Source: Narthecium ossifragum (Eukaryota; Streptophyta; Magnoliopsida; Dioscoreales; Nartheciaceae). Taken from it: a stretch of 64,000 bases of DNA. The DNA lies in contig OY986967.1 in NCBI GenBank assembly GCA_963920575.1, positions 16,782,094 to 16,846,093 of the forward strand, given 5' to 3'. The notes under the pieces are model-generated. The model was not told the origin of the DNA, made no database searches, and worked only from the letters and a program-made list of their open reading frames with translations. The translations under genes were made by a program, and so were the position numbers. The stretch's first letter is position 1; every line of letters begins with the position of its first letter. This document shows, piece by piece, positions 21,966-32,139 of this stretch.

Positions 21966-23064
21966 AAGTTTAAAGTTCTAGTTTTCAGTTTTATGTTTTC
22001 TCTTTTGTTTTCTTTTAGGATTTCAGCCACCCGGACGATCCTTGAGGAGATGTTCATTTTCTCTATCAGGTGGCCTCTTTCTTATTTAAATTATCTATAT
22101 CTCCTCTTTCTCTGGAAATTTTTGGATAGCCACCTCCAACATATTTTAGTGGATAAATGCACACATTGAGGACAATGTTGATTTCAGGTTGGGGGGTGCA
22201 GACATTCATGACCTTATTCATACTACCTTGTGGGTATAATAGTGTTAAATTATACATGAGTTGAAATTTTTATGCGTATTATACATGCTGTATTCATATG
22301 GATTGGCATATACATTGATTGCATGTTTGATAACCTGAAGGTAGAACATTATGTGAGTCACACACGAACACGTTTTGTGCAGTGGTAATTATACCCACCA
22401 AAGGAATGAGCATGCTATTGTCAATCTAGACCATGATTTCAGCATTAGCTAGTGTTGAGTATTGCATGCAGAAAAAAAAAGAGAAAAAGTTCTGGAGCTT
22501 GATTAAGCTGTGCCTAAACACCTATTAGGTGATCTGCTGAGTAACCGGGTGTTCTTGCCTCAGGAAGCGGGGAGCTCGCGTAAAAAGCTAGAATCACTAA
22601 TAGCTAAAAAACTACTCAGTGTTTTGTTAAGTAACCGGGTCTCTGCGCCTCATGAAGCGGAGAGTGCTCGTGTAAAAAGGCAAAATATCTGATAGTTGAA
22701 AAAAAAAGAAAAAAAAGAGCATGTTGTACTTAAAGTGCGAGGGTTGGATGATTGGTTATGAAGATAGTAGTGTGTTTGGAGTAATGGTGGGCAGAAGTTG
22801 CTTCTGTACGTAACATTTATTTCTTACGTCACATGTATTCTTCTGGATGGTGATTAGCATGTTTGAAGTGTAGAAGTTGATTTCATATGTTGATAGTATG
22901 TGTATGAGTATTAGAAGTTTTCGTGCTCTGTACGGTGTATAACACTATTGCCTTGACAAGGTAGAACTCTCATTATGCATGTCTACAACCTTAGACCGTT
23001 GGTGTCCTCAAGATTTTATGCGCTTAAAATTGCTAGAGACTAGCAATAAGCTGGTTGGGGGGTG
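21966..23064 (+). other. non-coding interior of the TR-GAG element
   Basis: About 1.1 kb without a long ORF or RT/IN motif. It contains a diverged direct repeat at 22525-22610 and 22620-22685, each copy with AGTAACCGGGT, GCCTCA and GAAGCGGRGAG and ending in GTAAAAAG. It ends in the purine-rich GGTTGGGGGGTG just before the 3' LTR, a probable polypurine tract. Confidence 0.6.
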
Positions 23065-24528
23065 TGATGAGTGCATGAAAGTGACTCTAAATAGCCTTAT
23101 AACCATGTCAATTGCTAGATTATTATCCTTAATCAACATATTTATTACTATTTTTATATCTATATGTTGCTTCACAAAGTTGTTTGGAAAATGCAGGAAA
23201 AATGAGAAAAGAAGTTGAAAAGATTACATGGATCAACTTGAAAGATTAACCTGTACCTGTTCATAAAGAACCAGATGATGTATCATATATGGTTGGAAAG
23301 ATATTGAAGTCTAGTTTCGGAACAATTTTACGGTTCTTGATTCCGAGTTTTCCACGGAAAGTTATGAAATTTTTCGTAACAGTGCGCAGGCTGAATGAAT
23401 AGTGACGGTCGACCATCAGATCTCACAGTCGACCGTCGCGCTCAGAAATTCCCCCGAACGACCGTCGCATCCACCGTCACATGCAAAAATTCCCACGGTT
23501 GACCGTGGCATCATCCGTGGCATCGACCATCAGCCTCTGTTAAAGAAAATTCTTCTCAGGGTCGATGCGAAAATCGACCGTCGCTCATCTGAATTATTTT
23601 GTACAGTTGACGGTCGACCGTGAGATCTCACGGTCGACCGCCAGATCAGCAGGGAGCGTATAATGAGCCGGATCTAACCCGAGTTTAGGCCTATAAATAG
23701 GACACTTAGGGTTATCAAAGGGGGGCTTTTGGGAGGACTTTTCTGGAGCATCTGGAGGAGAGGAAGCCGCGTTAGGGTTTTGTTTTCTTCGTCTTTCTTT
23801 CTTGATTTTTCTTTGAACACTTTTGTCTTCATGATCAACATGAGTGGCTAGTTTCTTCTCTAAGGTACCGATGTAGCCCTAACTGAATCATTCTATGTTA
23901 TTGGATCATGATTATTTAATCAGTTTATTTTCCTTGTTTCATTCATTATTATAACTGAGATCTTAAATACCTTTATCTGGCCAATAAAAGTATTATAGAT
24001 TGTTTTATGTGAAATTGGGCGAGGGTTCATTCCCTAATCTTGCAGGATCTATGAATGAATGAGTTTATGTCGAGGCCGGGTTCAAGCTAAGAGTATTCTT
24101 GGTTCATAATTGTTCTTCAGAGCTTAATGGATTCTTGGTTAACACTTAGTTATGGGTTCATTAGCTAGGGTTAATTGAGGGTACTTGGTGAAGACCGCGG
24201 CCGAACGGATCATCATACCGGAAGAACAAGCCCTTGGAATTAAACTGATATATATCTTGATTGATTCAATGCATAGAATGAGGATGTTATGGTGAAATCG
24301 GAACCTTAGTATTCATCCATCATATTTCTATCGTTTTCTTATTTCGTTATTAGATTATTATTCTCAATACTTTATATCTCTTATTTTCCCTTCCTTATTT
24401 TTTTCTTTTCTGTTCTTTAGCGTTTCACTCAAATAATCTTTACAAATCTCTGTGGGTACGATACTCGTCTTGCTGCTATACTGATTGCACTGATTCGTAT
24501 ACTTGCGAGATATAAAATTTATTCATTA
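23065..24528 (+). repeat. 3' LTR of the TR-GAG Gypsy element
   Basis: It matches the 5' LTR along its length. The palindrome array (23403-23645) keeps the units but with different decayed sites (for example GGTCGACCATC at 23406), and the TATA box is at about 23691. The terminal CA has become TA. Confidence 0.93.
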
Positions 24529-24533
24529 GAACT

Positions 24534-25260
24534 GTGCAACCTCGAGGTTGAGGTCCTAAACAACCCCGAGATCGAGGCCTTCGAGATCGGGTGACCGAGC
24601 AACCTCGAAGTCGAAGCATCATATGAAACCCTAATCCTGAAGTTGGTCAAACTTAAGGTCTAGTCAACAGATGAAGCTGGGCTGTCAGGAGGACATCTAG
24701 ATAACTGTGACCCCACGATCTATCCAACTACTATCCTAAAGCGAAAGCGTGGGAAGTGGAGCTAGAAAATAGTTGAACAGTTACCCATGGAAGCTACGTG
24801 TCAAGATGGCAGCAAGAGTCGACCCATGATGGGAACCATGAAGAATCATGGGTCGTTAGTCGTGGACGATGGCGAGCAATTGCCACGTGGAGTCGGAAAC
24901 ATGAAGTATAAAAGCTTCGAAGACAAAGGAAAAAAAGGTCCCATGGACAAAGACCAAACTTTTCTACTACTACAATTTTAGCTTTTAGCTACTGTAATCA
25001 TCTTCTAGTTTGTTTTCGTAGAAACTTTCATTGGAGCTGTAATTAGTTGATGTTTCAATGAAAGTAAGTAATTAGCTTTCCTGTTTTATTTTTACTTGCT
25101 TTCATTAACTCTAGGAGTAGCGTAATTACTCGATCTAGGAGTAGTACACTTCCTTAGGAGTAGCATCATCACCCTTAGAAGTAGAACAGTTACCTTTAGG
25201 TGTAGCTTAATCAACTCTAGGAATAGAGTATGTGTTTCTCACAGCAGAAGATTTAGTCAA
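24534..25260. mobile_element. LTR-like sequence, right part
   Basis: This continues 17497-17970. It includes words repeated with CCTCGAGGTTGAGG and AACCTCGAAGTCGAAG, the TATA-like AGTATAAAAGC at 24904-24914 and a short tandem array at 25105-25235. No coding domain is seen. The layout fits U3-R-U5 of a Gypsy LTR, with the ends undetermined. Confidence 0.4.
25105..25235. repeat. ~30-bp degenerate tandem repeat (CTAGGAGTAG)
   Basis: Five or six imperfect units, each with CTAGGAGTAG, TTAGGAGTAG or TTAGAAGTAG followed by about 20 less conserved bases (often AATTACTC or CATCATCACC). Confidence 0.7.
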
Positions 25261-25874
25261 TGGAGATCCCGATATATAAGAGAAAACTCAAAATGATCTT
25301 CCCAAAAGTCCTCTTAAATGAGGCATGGTTGAACTCTCATCACCTTTTGATATCCCTGTGCTAACGGTTGGCACACTTCACGTGCATGGCGACCACGTAT
25401 GCATGTCGGGTATAATTTTTGAGCAACAAACAAACAATGTGAAAAGCGTAATTTTATTTTCTTTTACCTCTCCTATATTGTACGAATGATATAAGAATTG
25501 ATTAAATAACTATTTAGTTAAAAGCATGAAGGCACGAATGCTCTCTGTTATGTTTTAAGAAATTCAGCACGTACTGCATATATGGTTGTGATGTGTTTAG
25601 TAACATAAGAAATTCAGCACGTAATGCATACATGAAGGCACGAATGCTCTCTCTTGTGTGTCCTGTTTAGTTGCTGGTCTATGTTACCTGTGTCTCCATG
25701 TGCTTCAATATTTAAGTTCATTTTTTGCAAGCCATCGTCCCACTACTTAGTGATTTGTTTTATTTAATATTGCTTGCCGTTTACTACCTGCTTGCTTTGA
25801 ATGATCTTTCAAGTGATTCAGTCCTTGTTTGAGGTTTAGTGAGTTTCCTTTTTTTGTTCGTTAGTTGAAATAGT
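25261..25874. other. unassigned intergenic sequence
   Basis: No gene or terminal repeat recognised. A direct repeat AAGAAATTCAGCACGTA with GAAGGCACGAATGCTCTCT occurs at about 25528-25575 and 25605-25655. Confidence 0.5.
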
Positions 25875-25892
25875 AACCAGTCAATCTTTGTT

Positions 25893-26411
25893 GTGCTGAG
25901 AGGGTGACTGCTAGCCAGGTAATTCAAACTGATGCTTCTGTTGAGTTAGCTTCAGGTACTGCGGCCATTGGATTGGTGGGGCTGACAAGTACTGCTGAGG
26001 AAGCTTGGGCTTATGGGAGGCCGGTTATGGTCAACTCTGTTCTTCAAGGCGAGATGGTGGCTATTTTGGAGGCGTTGACGAGGGCGAGTTCCATTGGGAT
26101 GAGAAGCCTTATTGTTGAATCGGATTCCTTAGAAGCTGTTCGGATCTTAAATGGCTTGAGAGGTTGGCCTCCCGATTTAGATGGCCTTGCTAAAGAGATA
26201 TGGATGCTTGCTCTGTGATTTGAGTCAGTCCTGTTTCTTTATATATTTAGAGTATGTAATTTGAGAGCAGATAGAGTTGCTCGTACATCACGGTGGACCA
26301 GGAATATGTTTGTCTGGTCACGTGATTCTGGATCCAAGCTGGAGGACAGCTTCATGTAATGTTTTATTAGCTACTTTTAGCCTCATGACTCAACTCATCA
26401 AAAAAAAAAAA
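25893..26411 (+). mobile_element. 5'-truncated LINE with A-tail
   Basis: The segment ends in a run of about 13 A (26400-26413) and is flanked by 18-bp imperfect repeats, AACCAGTCAATCTTTGTT at 25875-25892 and AACCACTACATCTTTGTT at 26412-26429 (15 of 18 match). It holds the RNase H end of a LINE ORF2. Confidence 0.75.
25904..26300 (+). pseudogene. LINE ORF2 RNase H domain fragment
   Basis: The uninterrupted frame to 26218 reads IQTDASVELASGTAAIGLVG, then VLQGEMVAILEALTRASS and SLIVESDSLEAVRILNG. This covers the RVT_3 RNase H with the catalytic Asp (TDAS), Glu (GEMVAI) and Asp (ESDS) all present. A stop at 26216-26218 is followed by frame-broken C-terminal sequence NLRADRVAR (cf. NxxADxLAR) and then the A-tail. 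It is a truncated copy with no promoter. Confidence 0.75.
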
Positions 26412-26642
26412 AACCACTACATCTTTGTTTGATCTTACCGTCTTTCTTTGTTTTAGTTTATTTTTGTTTCCTAATTGGCTGATAGGATTAGCAACAAGTT
26501 TAGGCAACTCTTGTTAACACGCCTAATTAAGCCTTTCTTCCTTGTCTTGTTGAAATCAATCATTGATTCTTTATTTGACAAGTGATTGATTGACCCGATA
26601 TTGATTAGTGTCTTCCCTAATCCAAATCCTCCTTTTCTTTTA

Positions 26643-26760
26643 GGGTTATTTACATATATATACTCAAAATTTTTTTAAAATACGTATTTACCCCTACATT
26701 CTTCGTATTTTCATATATACCACTGAAAAGTTCAAATAATCTCAAAAATACCCTTCCGTG
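26643..26760 (+). repeat. left terminal inverted repeat of the MULE
   Basis: It pairs with 37288-37405. Shared words include AAATACGTATTTA, CCCTACATTCTTC, TATTTTCATATATACC and AAGTTCAAATAATCTCAAAA. TIRs above 100 bp are typical of MULEs. Confidence 0.92.
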
Positions 26761-27061
26761 TACTTCCGTCAGGTTAAGTAACCTAACCATGGGGTAAATT
26801 CTAACCGGGCTGGGTAACTTTACTTAGATACCCCCACCACATACCTAGGCTTTAATCGGGCATCTCCTAAAGTTTCTCCCGCGCGATCATTAATATACAT
26901 ATCTCCTAAGTTTTCATATGTTCCTACCAGATAAACACAGTAATCACCCCCTAGGGTTTCCTCCGCGCCCATCGATCGGCTTCACCGCGCCTATCGATCG
27001 TTGCACCCATTCACCTCTCTTAGGGTTTTCTATGGCTTGCCTGACCTGAATTGGGAGAGAT

Positions 27062-27141
27062 ATGGATGATGATCTTGCTGATATGTACGTTATCAAGGGA
27101 CCATTGCAAGGGGGATGCAACCCTCGAGTCCAAGATATAAG
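27062..27141 (+). pseudogene. duplicate of MULE transposase exon 1
   Basis: ATGGATGATGATCTTGCTG encodes MDDDLADMYVIKGPLQGG and ends at a splice donor (ATAAG|GTATGTTGC). About 250 bp downstream the same exon and intron start appear again at 27309-27396. One copy is redundant; which is used is unknown. The upstream one may act as an alternative first exon. Confidence 0.6.
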
Positions 27142-28015
27142 GTATGTTGCAGTTTTGTTCTATGCATGGGTTGAGTACATTGCAAGAGTGATGTTTTTTT
27201 GACGGATGTGATGTTTTTTGAGTATGTTTTTTGGATGAACACATTGCATTGGTTGAATACTTCATCACTTAGTTCTATGTATTGCAAGAGGGAAAGTTAT
27301 GGATGATGATATTATGGAAGATCCCCTTGCTGGCTTGTATGTTAGCCCACATGAACCATTGCAAGAGGGATCTATCCCTCGAGTCAAAGAAATCAGGTAT
27401 GTTGCAGTTTTATTCTATGCATATTTTGTTGAATAAATTGGCTGAATGTGCTGCATATGTTTTATGTAGCAAGTTTGTTTGTTGAATAAATTGGCTGAAT
27501 TGCATTGGGGTTCAGAATGTGAGAGCTATTCACTATGCAATGACAATTACTAACACTGGTGTTCAGATTGTTCATGTTATATCTAAATGCATAGACAACT
27601 AAACATGCTTTGAATGATCATTGATCCTACCTTATTTTTCCCTGTTATTAGAGTGTCCCAAGCTTCATCAGAACCATTGATGGAAATCAAATTATATCCA
27701 CTACAAGAAAAAATAATAAAGATCACACTAAAGAAATCACAAAGATGTCAGTTTTAGAAAAACAGTCATAAAGAAAATGAGTAAAGAACTATTTTCACGG
27801 TTGGCTCTTTTTAATCACAATTATTAACAACTGTCATGAATCATGTAAGGCTAATCTCAGTTTTTAACTGTGATTGAAACTATCTAATACTTTTTAATTA
27901 GAACACAATTTTTGTCTGTGATTGAAACTAAAAAATGTTAGTTTTTATTTTAAACAACTACAGTATATAATTAAATACTATATACCCCCCAAGCCAGCCC
28001 TTACTTACTTCCCTT

Positions 28016-28490
28016 TCTAATTTCCTTTTCTTCCCCCTCTCACCCGATCTCTCCCTCGCCCAGTCGCCCTCGCTCCTCGCGTCCGTGGTCCGCCACGACC
28101 CTCGCCCAGTCGCCCTCGCTCCTCGCGTCCAGGGTCCGCCACGGCGCCACGACCCTCGCCGCCGTCGCCGGCTCGGCCTCGCTCCTCGTGTCCGCGGTCC
28201 ACCACAACCCTTGCCCTCGCTCCTTACGTCCGCGGTCCGCCACGACCCTCGCTCCTCGCTCCTCGCGTCCACGGTCCGCCACGGCGCCACGACCCTCGCC
28301 GTCGTCGCCGGCTCGCCCTCGCTCCTCGCGTTCGCGGTCCACCACGACCCTCGCCCACGCTCCTTGCGTCCGCGTTTACCACGAAGACTCGCCCTCGCTC
28401 CTCGCGTCCGCCATGAAGTCGTTGAAGAGGTCGTGCTCCTCCCGTCCTCCGCCCGAGCTCCACCATCTCCAGCGTCGCCTCCACCTCCAA
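28016..28490. repeat. GC-rich imperfect tandem repeat in the CACTA
   Basis: A 35-60 bp unit built of CGCCACGACCCTCGCC, CTCGCTCCTCGCGTCC and GCGGTCCGCC is repeated about nine times. It yields several overlapping Arg/Pro-rich ORFs on both strands that I regard as spurious. Its GC content is far above the surrounding DNA. Confidence 0.8.
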
Positions 28491-28734
28491 CCCCTACAAG
28501 GCTCTCCGCATACTCCAGTAACTCTACCCCCCTCTCGCTCTCTCTCTCTTTCTCTCTCCGAGCTCTCTCTGTCTCAGCTCTCTGCTTCTCTTCGCATGGT
28601 CAGTGAAATGCAAGCTTTCTTGTTTTTTATAAATCTAAATTCTACAATTTGTTTAGAAATTTGGTTGAGGCCGTTGTTGTTCTGGATTTCCTTGCAAAGA
28701 TTGTATGTGATATGTCTGTGTTGGTGAGAGGTTG

Positions 28735-28978
28735 TTAGTTGAGAGTCTTTAATTTTTTTTATATAAAAAGTTCGATTTTTAGGGAATTGTACCGAAAATT
28801 TCGGTTCGGTTCTTTAAGAACTTCGGTTCGGTTCGATTCTTTTAATTGTGCTCTTAAGAACTTCGGTTCGGTTCTTTAAGAGAGTTCGGTTCGGTTCTCA
28901 AAATTCAGGACCAAACAAAGCTCGGTTTTTCGGTTCTGGACCGAAGACCGAACCGAAAACCGAATGCTCACCCCTAGC
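28735..28978 (-). mobile_element. fragment of a hAT terminal region inside the CACTA
   Basis: Read on the minus strand it starts TAGGGGTGAGCATTCGG and is rich in AACCGAAC and TTCGGTTC words. It matches the start of the hAT element at 58841-59090 (reverse orientation), including the shared AAAAACTCTCAACT and CCTCTCA near the inner end. The other hAT end is not seen, so this is a captured or relic terminus. Confidence 0.65.
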
Positions 28979-29927
28979 TCTATCTCGTGTTGCTCTGTTT
29001 GAAATGTAATAAGGGTTTGCCCTCCCTCCCTAGCCCTATCTTGTTCGTTGATGACCCTCCTCCACGTCACACGCTCTATCTCTTGTGTTGTTGTGTTTGA
29101 AATATAAGAAAGTTTGAGTTTGATCTTGTCTAATGCCATTGTTGAGCAAATCAAAGATCGTGTGTTTTTTCCCTGCAAGCTAGGGCTTCCAATATCAGTG
29201 ACCAAGTCCTTGTGTGAGGAGACCATTTGCTTAACTTGTAGTGCCTGTTCTCTTGCGTGTTTCTTCTGTATTTTTCAAGAATGCTAACTGAGTTGCTCAC
29301 CTGGAGCAAAAATCCTATATCAATTGAGTATCTTATCTTCAGCAGTCCAGCCATAGCTGTTCTCTCTGTATTTTTCTTGCATGGCATGCTTCTCATGACC
29401 AAGTCTCTTTGCTTATACTTCATATATGAATGGCCAATTAGTTGCTGATGAGAGTTACTGAACTATCCTAAAAGATCTCTTTATGATATCACTTGACAAG
29501 TAATGGGTTTGTCTTTGCATCATCGAAAAAGAAAGGAGAGCTTTATATATCACAATCTTGATCTGAGTCTTCATTGCAATCTGCTCACTTTATTCCGGCC
29601 TAATTACAAATACCTTGATCCACCCATCAATAATAGCCTATGTGGTGCTTTATGTAATATATGTATTTTTTTTTGTGTGTGTGAAGGGACATTTACATTT
29701 CTCCCAAGGTGATTGTGTTGGAAGAGCTCCATTCAATCCAAAAACATTGCGACTCGGTAAGATTTACTATTCGTGTCTTAGTAATTTTTACTTGACATCT
29801 TTTAGCGTATACATGTAAAGGGTTATGAGATTGTGTATTTCACACTATTTTGGATAAAGAAAATTATTTTTACTATATCCACAATTGGTTTTATTGATAT
29901 ATATAGGGATTTATAATTCTACTTAAA

Positions 29928-31050
29928 ATGGATAAATCTTGGATACTTAAGGATCGAAGATCAGAAGACTATGAGAATGGGGTTAAATAGTTTGTTAACT
30001 TTGTTGTGATCCATGCAAGTAATCTTCAATCCATTAGATGCCCCTGTACGGTTTGTGGGAATTTGAAATACCAAGAAGTTGATGAGGTTAGAAATCATTT
30101 ATTTTTCCATGGTATTGATAAGAGTTATCACACATGGATATGACATGGAGAAGCAATCGCCAATAAGGCATCAGAGTTTGTAAATGAAGGAGATTTCTTT
30201 CACGAACAAGTGGACACTTCCCCTGTACATGATGCAGCAGAAGCTGTGGAAATGGTTGAAGCTGCAAACAATCATTGCACGGCTGATCCTGATGAGTCTA
30301 AAAAGCTACTTGAAGACGCAGAAAAACCATTGTATCCTGGTTGCAATAAACACTCGAAGTTATCTGCCCTTGTTAGAATATTTAAGTTCAAAGCTAGACA
30401 TCATTTGTCCGATTTGGGTTTGTCAGACTTGTTAGAGATGGTTGCTGACTTTCTACCGGCCATTAATGAAGTACCGTTAACTGCGTATGAAGCAGAAAAG
30501 ACCATGGCTGCCTTGGGGATGGGATATGAGAAAATACATGTATGTCCTTTTGACTGCATGCTTTATAGAAAAGAGTTCAAAGATGCGACTTCATGTCCTA
30601 CATGTCAAATGTCAAGATGGAAGTTGAAGGAAAATTCTAAAAAAGTTAGAAATGGTATGCCAGCAAAAGTTTTGTGATATTTTCCACCCATCACAAGATT
30701 TTTAAGAATGTTTCAATCAGCACAGACTGCAATGAACTTGACATGGTATGCTGATCAAAGCAATTCTGATGGCCAATTACGTCACCCATCAGACTCCCCA
30801 TCATGGAAGTTAGTTGATCACAAATGGCCAGATTTTGTTGCAGAACCCAGAAATCTTCGGCTTGCTATTTCTACACAATGTATAAACCCCTATAGCTCCC
30901 TTAGCAGCCGACATCGTTGTTGGCCAGTTATTATGGTTACTTACAATCTACCACCATGGTTGTGCTTTAAGAGGAAATTTATGATGTTAACATTGTTGAT
31001 ATATGGTCCACAACAACCTGGTAATGACATAGATGTTTTTCCAGCAATCC
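29928..31050 (+). pseudogene. CACTA transposase TNP2, N-terminal fragment with in-frame stops
   Basis: From the ATG at 29928 one frame encodes the transposase-associated domain (MDKSWILKDRRSEDYENGVK, then RCPCTVCGNLKY, EVRNHLFFHGIDKSYHTW) and the start of the tnp2 domain (LGMGYEKIHVCPFDCMLYRK, SCPTCQMSRWK, LRHPSDSPSWK, PRNLRLAISTQ, GPQQPGNDIDV). Stops occur at 29988, 30141 and 30675; the last two replace Trp codons of the conserved HTWxWHGE and VLWYFP. The rest of the domain, including its DDE residues, is absent beyond about 31050. Confidence 0.85.
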
Positions 31051-31851
31051 CTGGATGCTATATTTTACTTTTGGTGCATAGTGTCCATTATCTTAATGGT
31101 GCTTGTGTTAGTTATTATTCCATTCTGTTAATTAGTTATCAATTCTTGACCAAAAAAATCTTTCTTTTAGATTCTATAGTTTTTCAAACTTTTTATGATA
31201 CTGGTTTGCTTACTAATGATGTTTGATTTTTATTGCTATTATGCAAGTGTAGTTCATTATGTGCAAATGTGGCTTATAAATTGACCTAATGTCCTTCACT
31301 AAGATACATTTTTTTGCATCATTTGCAAAACAAGATTGCTAGTAAAAAAAAAATCTTGCCATAAATGGGTGCATGTGCTGTACAAGTATTTGATTGTGGG
31401 GGAAATTAGCTTCATTGTCTATTGAATGATTACCAGATGCATGTTGTTTGTTCAGGTGTTCCTCTGCAACTTCATTTTTAGTCAGCTGTGTTTATATCAC
31501 TCATTGTGATCATGATTACCAGAATGAGATTTTGACTTCACAGATATTGTAGACTTTGGTGTGTGTCTATGTAGCATATATACTTGCGTAAAATCATCAA
31601 CCAGGCTGTTATTGCTTATTGGCCTTGTTTAAGGTCAGTGTATGCTTTTTCTTGGCATGGGGCCAGTGGGCATCCATATTATGAATGTTCTTCCTTTTGT
31701 CTATCTATTTTTTTCCCTCTTTTTTTGTTTTTCCAATTTAACCTTCTGTGTCAATTTCTCATTGGCATGGTCTTTCTGTCTTCCAACAAGCAGAAGTTTA
31801 CAGTTTCCGTTTCTATAAATTGTGATTTAACTTGTGTATGTTGACTCTGTT

Positions 31852-32139
31852 CCCTTGCAGCTTGTTATTGATGGCCAGAGATGGGATTCTGAAGAGCAAG
31901 CAAGAAATAGGATCAATTCTCAGGCTTCATTGGATGCAAAGAAAACGAAAGCACAAATAGTTATTGATAACTTAGGTCCAATAGACGAAACGAATGTGCG
32001 GTTCGAAAAGGCCCTCAGTCAAGTCGCCAAACCTTTAACTTGGAGAGAATTTAGCATGTCCAGAAATGGTGTAGGCTGGATTTTTGTATATGCAACTGTT
32101 GGAATTTTGGCAGTTCAGAAACATTTTTCACAATCATGA
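31852..32139 (+). pseudogene. captured last exon of a plant dephospho-CoA kinase gene
   Basis: After an intron-like end TTCCCTTGCAG (31841-31851) the frame reads WDSEEQARNRINSQASLDAK, AQIVIDNLGP, FEKALSQVAKPLTWREF and a hydrophobic helix before the stop TGA at 32137-32139. This is the C-terminal part of plant dephospho-CoA kinase (CoaE family; the last step of CoA synthesis), whose plant forms share SEEQARNRINxQ, DIVIDNxG and PLTWxEF and end in a membrane helix. The kinase P-loop and earlier exons are not here. The upstream intron-like DNA (about 31550-31851) suggests genomic, not cDNA, capture. The frame is open, so capture may be younger than the transposase decay. Confidence 0.72.

Larger units (their letters stand above)
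17971..24528 (+). mobile_element. non-autonomous Gypsy element with gag-protease only (TR-GAG type)
   Basis: Two LTRs of 1,465 and 1,464 bp (17971-19435, 23065-24528) flank one ORF, with the perfect TSD GAACT at 17966-17970 and 24529-24533. The 3' LTR ends ATTCATTA instead of ATTCATCA, a C-to-T loss of the canonical CA. The interior has a primer-binding site, a Gag-protease gene and about 1.1 kb of non-coding DNA. No reverse transcriptase, RNase H or integrase is present, and no scar suggests recent loss. Such elements need enzymes from an autonomous partner. Confidence 0.92.

Noticed and set aside
28040..28606. Arg/Pro-rich ORFs inside the CACTA
   Set aside because: By-products of the GC-rich tandem array; open frames on both strands with no recognisable fold.
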